In this document: piece by piece, positions 5,204-5,644 of the stretch
Layout: each line of letters opens with the position of its first letter
How positions within the stretch are numbered: the first letter of the stretch is position 1
Assembly (NCBI GenBank): GCA_905204635.1
Contig: CAJLAN010000123.1
Coordinates: 1 to 5,644 of the forward strand
Source of the DNA: an uncultured Collinsella sp.
Lineage (GTDB): Bacteria; Actinomycetota; Coriobacteriia; Coriobacteriales; Coriobacteriaceae
Reading direction: 5' to 3'
DNA: 5,644 nucleotides
Position numbers and translations under genes: made by a program
The notes under the pieces: generated by a model
Databases searched by the model: none
Told to the model about the DNA's origin: nothing
Seen by the model: the letters and a program-made list of their open reading frames with translations, nothing else

Positions 5204-5644
5204 ATGAGTCCCATTCAAATCGCCCTGCTGCTGCTCGCCGTTGCCGGCGTGTGGGCCATCGCTGAGCTCGCGCTTACCCTGCGCAAGACCCGCAATGTTG
5301 TCGACTCGCTCGATAAGACCGTGAACGACCTCAACAACACCATCGCCGAGGCTCAGCCTGTGGTGGCAAAGCTCGATGGCGCTGTCGATGAGCTTACGCC
5401 GGCGCTTGCCCAGATGGAGCCGCTGCTTAAGTCGAGCAAGACCGCCGTCGACGCACTTACCTCCAATCTCGTAGAGGTCGAAGCCGTGGTTCGCGACATT
5501 TCCGAGGTTACGGGCAGCATGGCCGAGGCCAGCAATGCTGTGTCGAGCGTGACCGACTCTGCCGCCGGTGCTGTGCAGAAGCTCTTCAATAAGGTGAAGG
5601 CTCCTGCAGCCGACGCCGATCGCAAGCTCGCCGCTGCCGCTGCG
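5204..5644 (+). CDS. Membrane-anchored helical protein, DUF948-like (3' end beyond window)
   Basis: The frame is open from ATG 5204 to the last base and shows 147 residues without a stop. GGGAGG at 5193-5198 lies 5 bases upstream and fixes the start. Residues 4-25 form one hydrophobic segment (IQIALLLLAVAGVWAIAELA), a membrane anchor or uncleaved signal. A long, low-aromatic, probably helical region follows, with repeated hydrophobic spacing (SLDKTVNDLN, KLDGAVDELTPAL, ALTSNLVEVEAVV, ISEVTGSM), then Ala-rich sequence at the edge. This anchor plus coiled-coil build is typical of DUF948 (general stress protein-like) proteins of Gram-positive bacteria, whose role is not defined. It has its own candidate promoter 100 bases after rarA. 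The family name is inferred from build and is not certain. Similar helical stretches occur in chemoreceptors, but no signalling hairpin is visible here. Confidence 0.8.
   Translation, partial: MSPIQIALLLLAVAGVWAIAELALTLRKTRNVVDSLDKTVNDLNNTIAEAQPVVAKLDGAVDELTPALAQMEPLLKSSKTAVDALTSNLVEVEAVVRDISEVTGSMAEASNAVSSVTDSAAGAVQKLFNKVKAPAADADRKLAAAAA

Noticed and set aside
4093..5214. Long open frame of 373 codons on the - strand opposite rarA
   Set aside because: It mirrors the whole C-terminal half of a clearly recognised rarA gene. Its product is rich in Arg, His and Ile without domain order or membrane logic, as expected from antisense of GC-rich codons.
5353..5625. - strand open frame of 90 codons at the right end
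   Set aside because: It is the antisense of the helical Ala/Ser/Val-rich DUF948-like gene. Alternating small residues produce such frames by chance.

Overview
This 5.6 kb window looks like chromosomal housekeeping sequence from a high-GC Gram-positive gut actinomycete. A Coriobacteriia member such as Collinsella is the best guess. That rests on the moderately GC-rich codon use with G/C in third positions, the style of the proteins, and the combination of a DUF948-like membrane protein with a Gram-positive type LexA (SOS) box. It was not tested by database search. All recognisable genes lie on the + strand, and I see no mobile element, CRISPR array, tRNA or rRNA.

Layout. Positions 2-532 hold the C-terminal part of an RluA/RluD-type 23S rRNA pseudouridine synthase, cut by the left edge. 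A short gap with a possible promoter follows. Next is a membrane-bound family 2 glycosyltransferase of the processive (cellulose/hyaluronan synthase-like) type, 615-1910. A strong hairpin plus T-tract (about 1919-1966) stands between it and a small single-domain type IV prepilin peptidase (1992-2414). After 31 bases comes an HD-domain dGTPase-like dNTP triphosphohydrolase (2446-3693). An extended -10 element inside the 3' end of the peptidase gene may serve it. The AAA+ ATPase RarA (MgsA) follows at 3748-5103. The window ends inside a membrane-anchored, helical DUF948-like protein (5204 to the right edge).

How the genes relate. The glycosyltransferase, the prepilin peptidase and the DUF948-like protein are envelope functions. 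The pseudouridine synthase belongs to ribosome maturation. The dNTPase and RarA both bear on DNA replication: the first controls dNTP supply or quality, the second acts at stalled forks. No single pathway ties the whole window together, and several promoter or terminator signals suggest separate transcription units.

The most interesting signal is a perfect palindrome at 3683-3698 with the core GAAC-N4-GTTC. It is made of the last codons and stop of the dNTPase gene and lies just upstream of a good -10 box for rarA. This matches the LexA operator of Gram-positive bacteria and predicts DNA-damage control of rarA. The second most interesting point is the strong terminator-like hairpin only 25 bases ahead of the prepilin peptidase start, whose loop region carries a GGGGACAGGCACC word that may be a dispersed genomic repeat.
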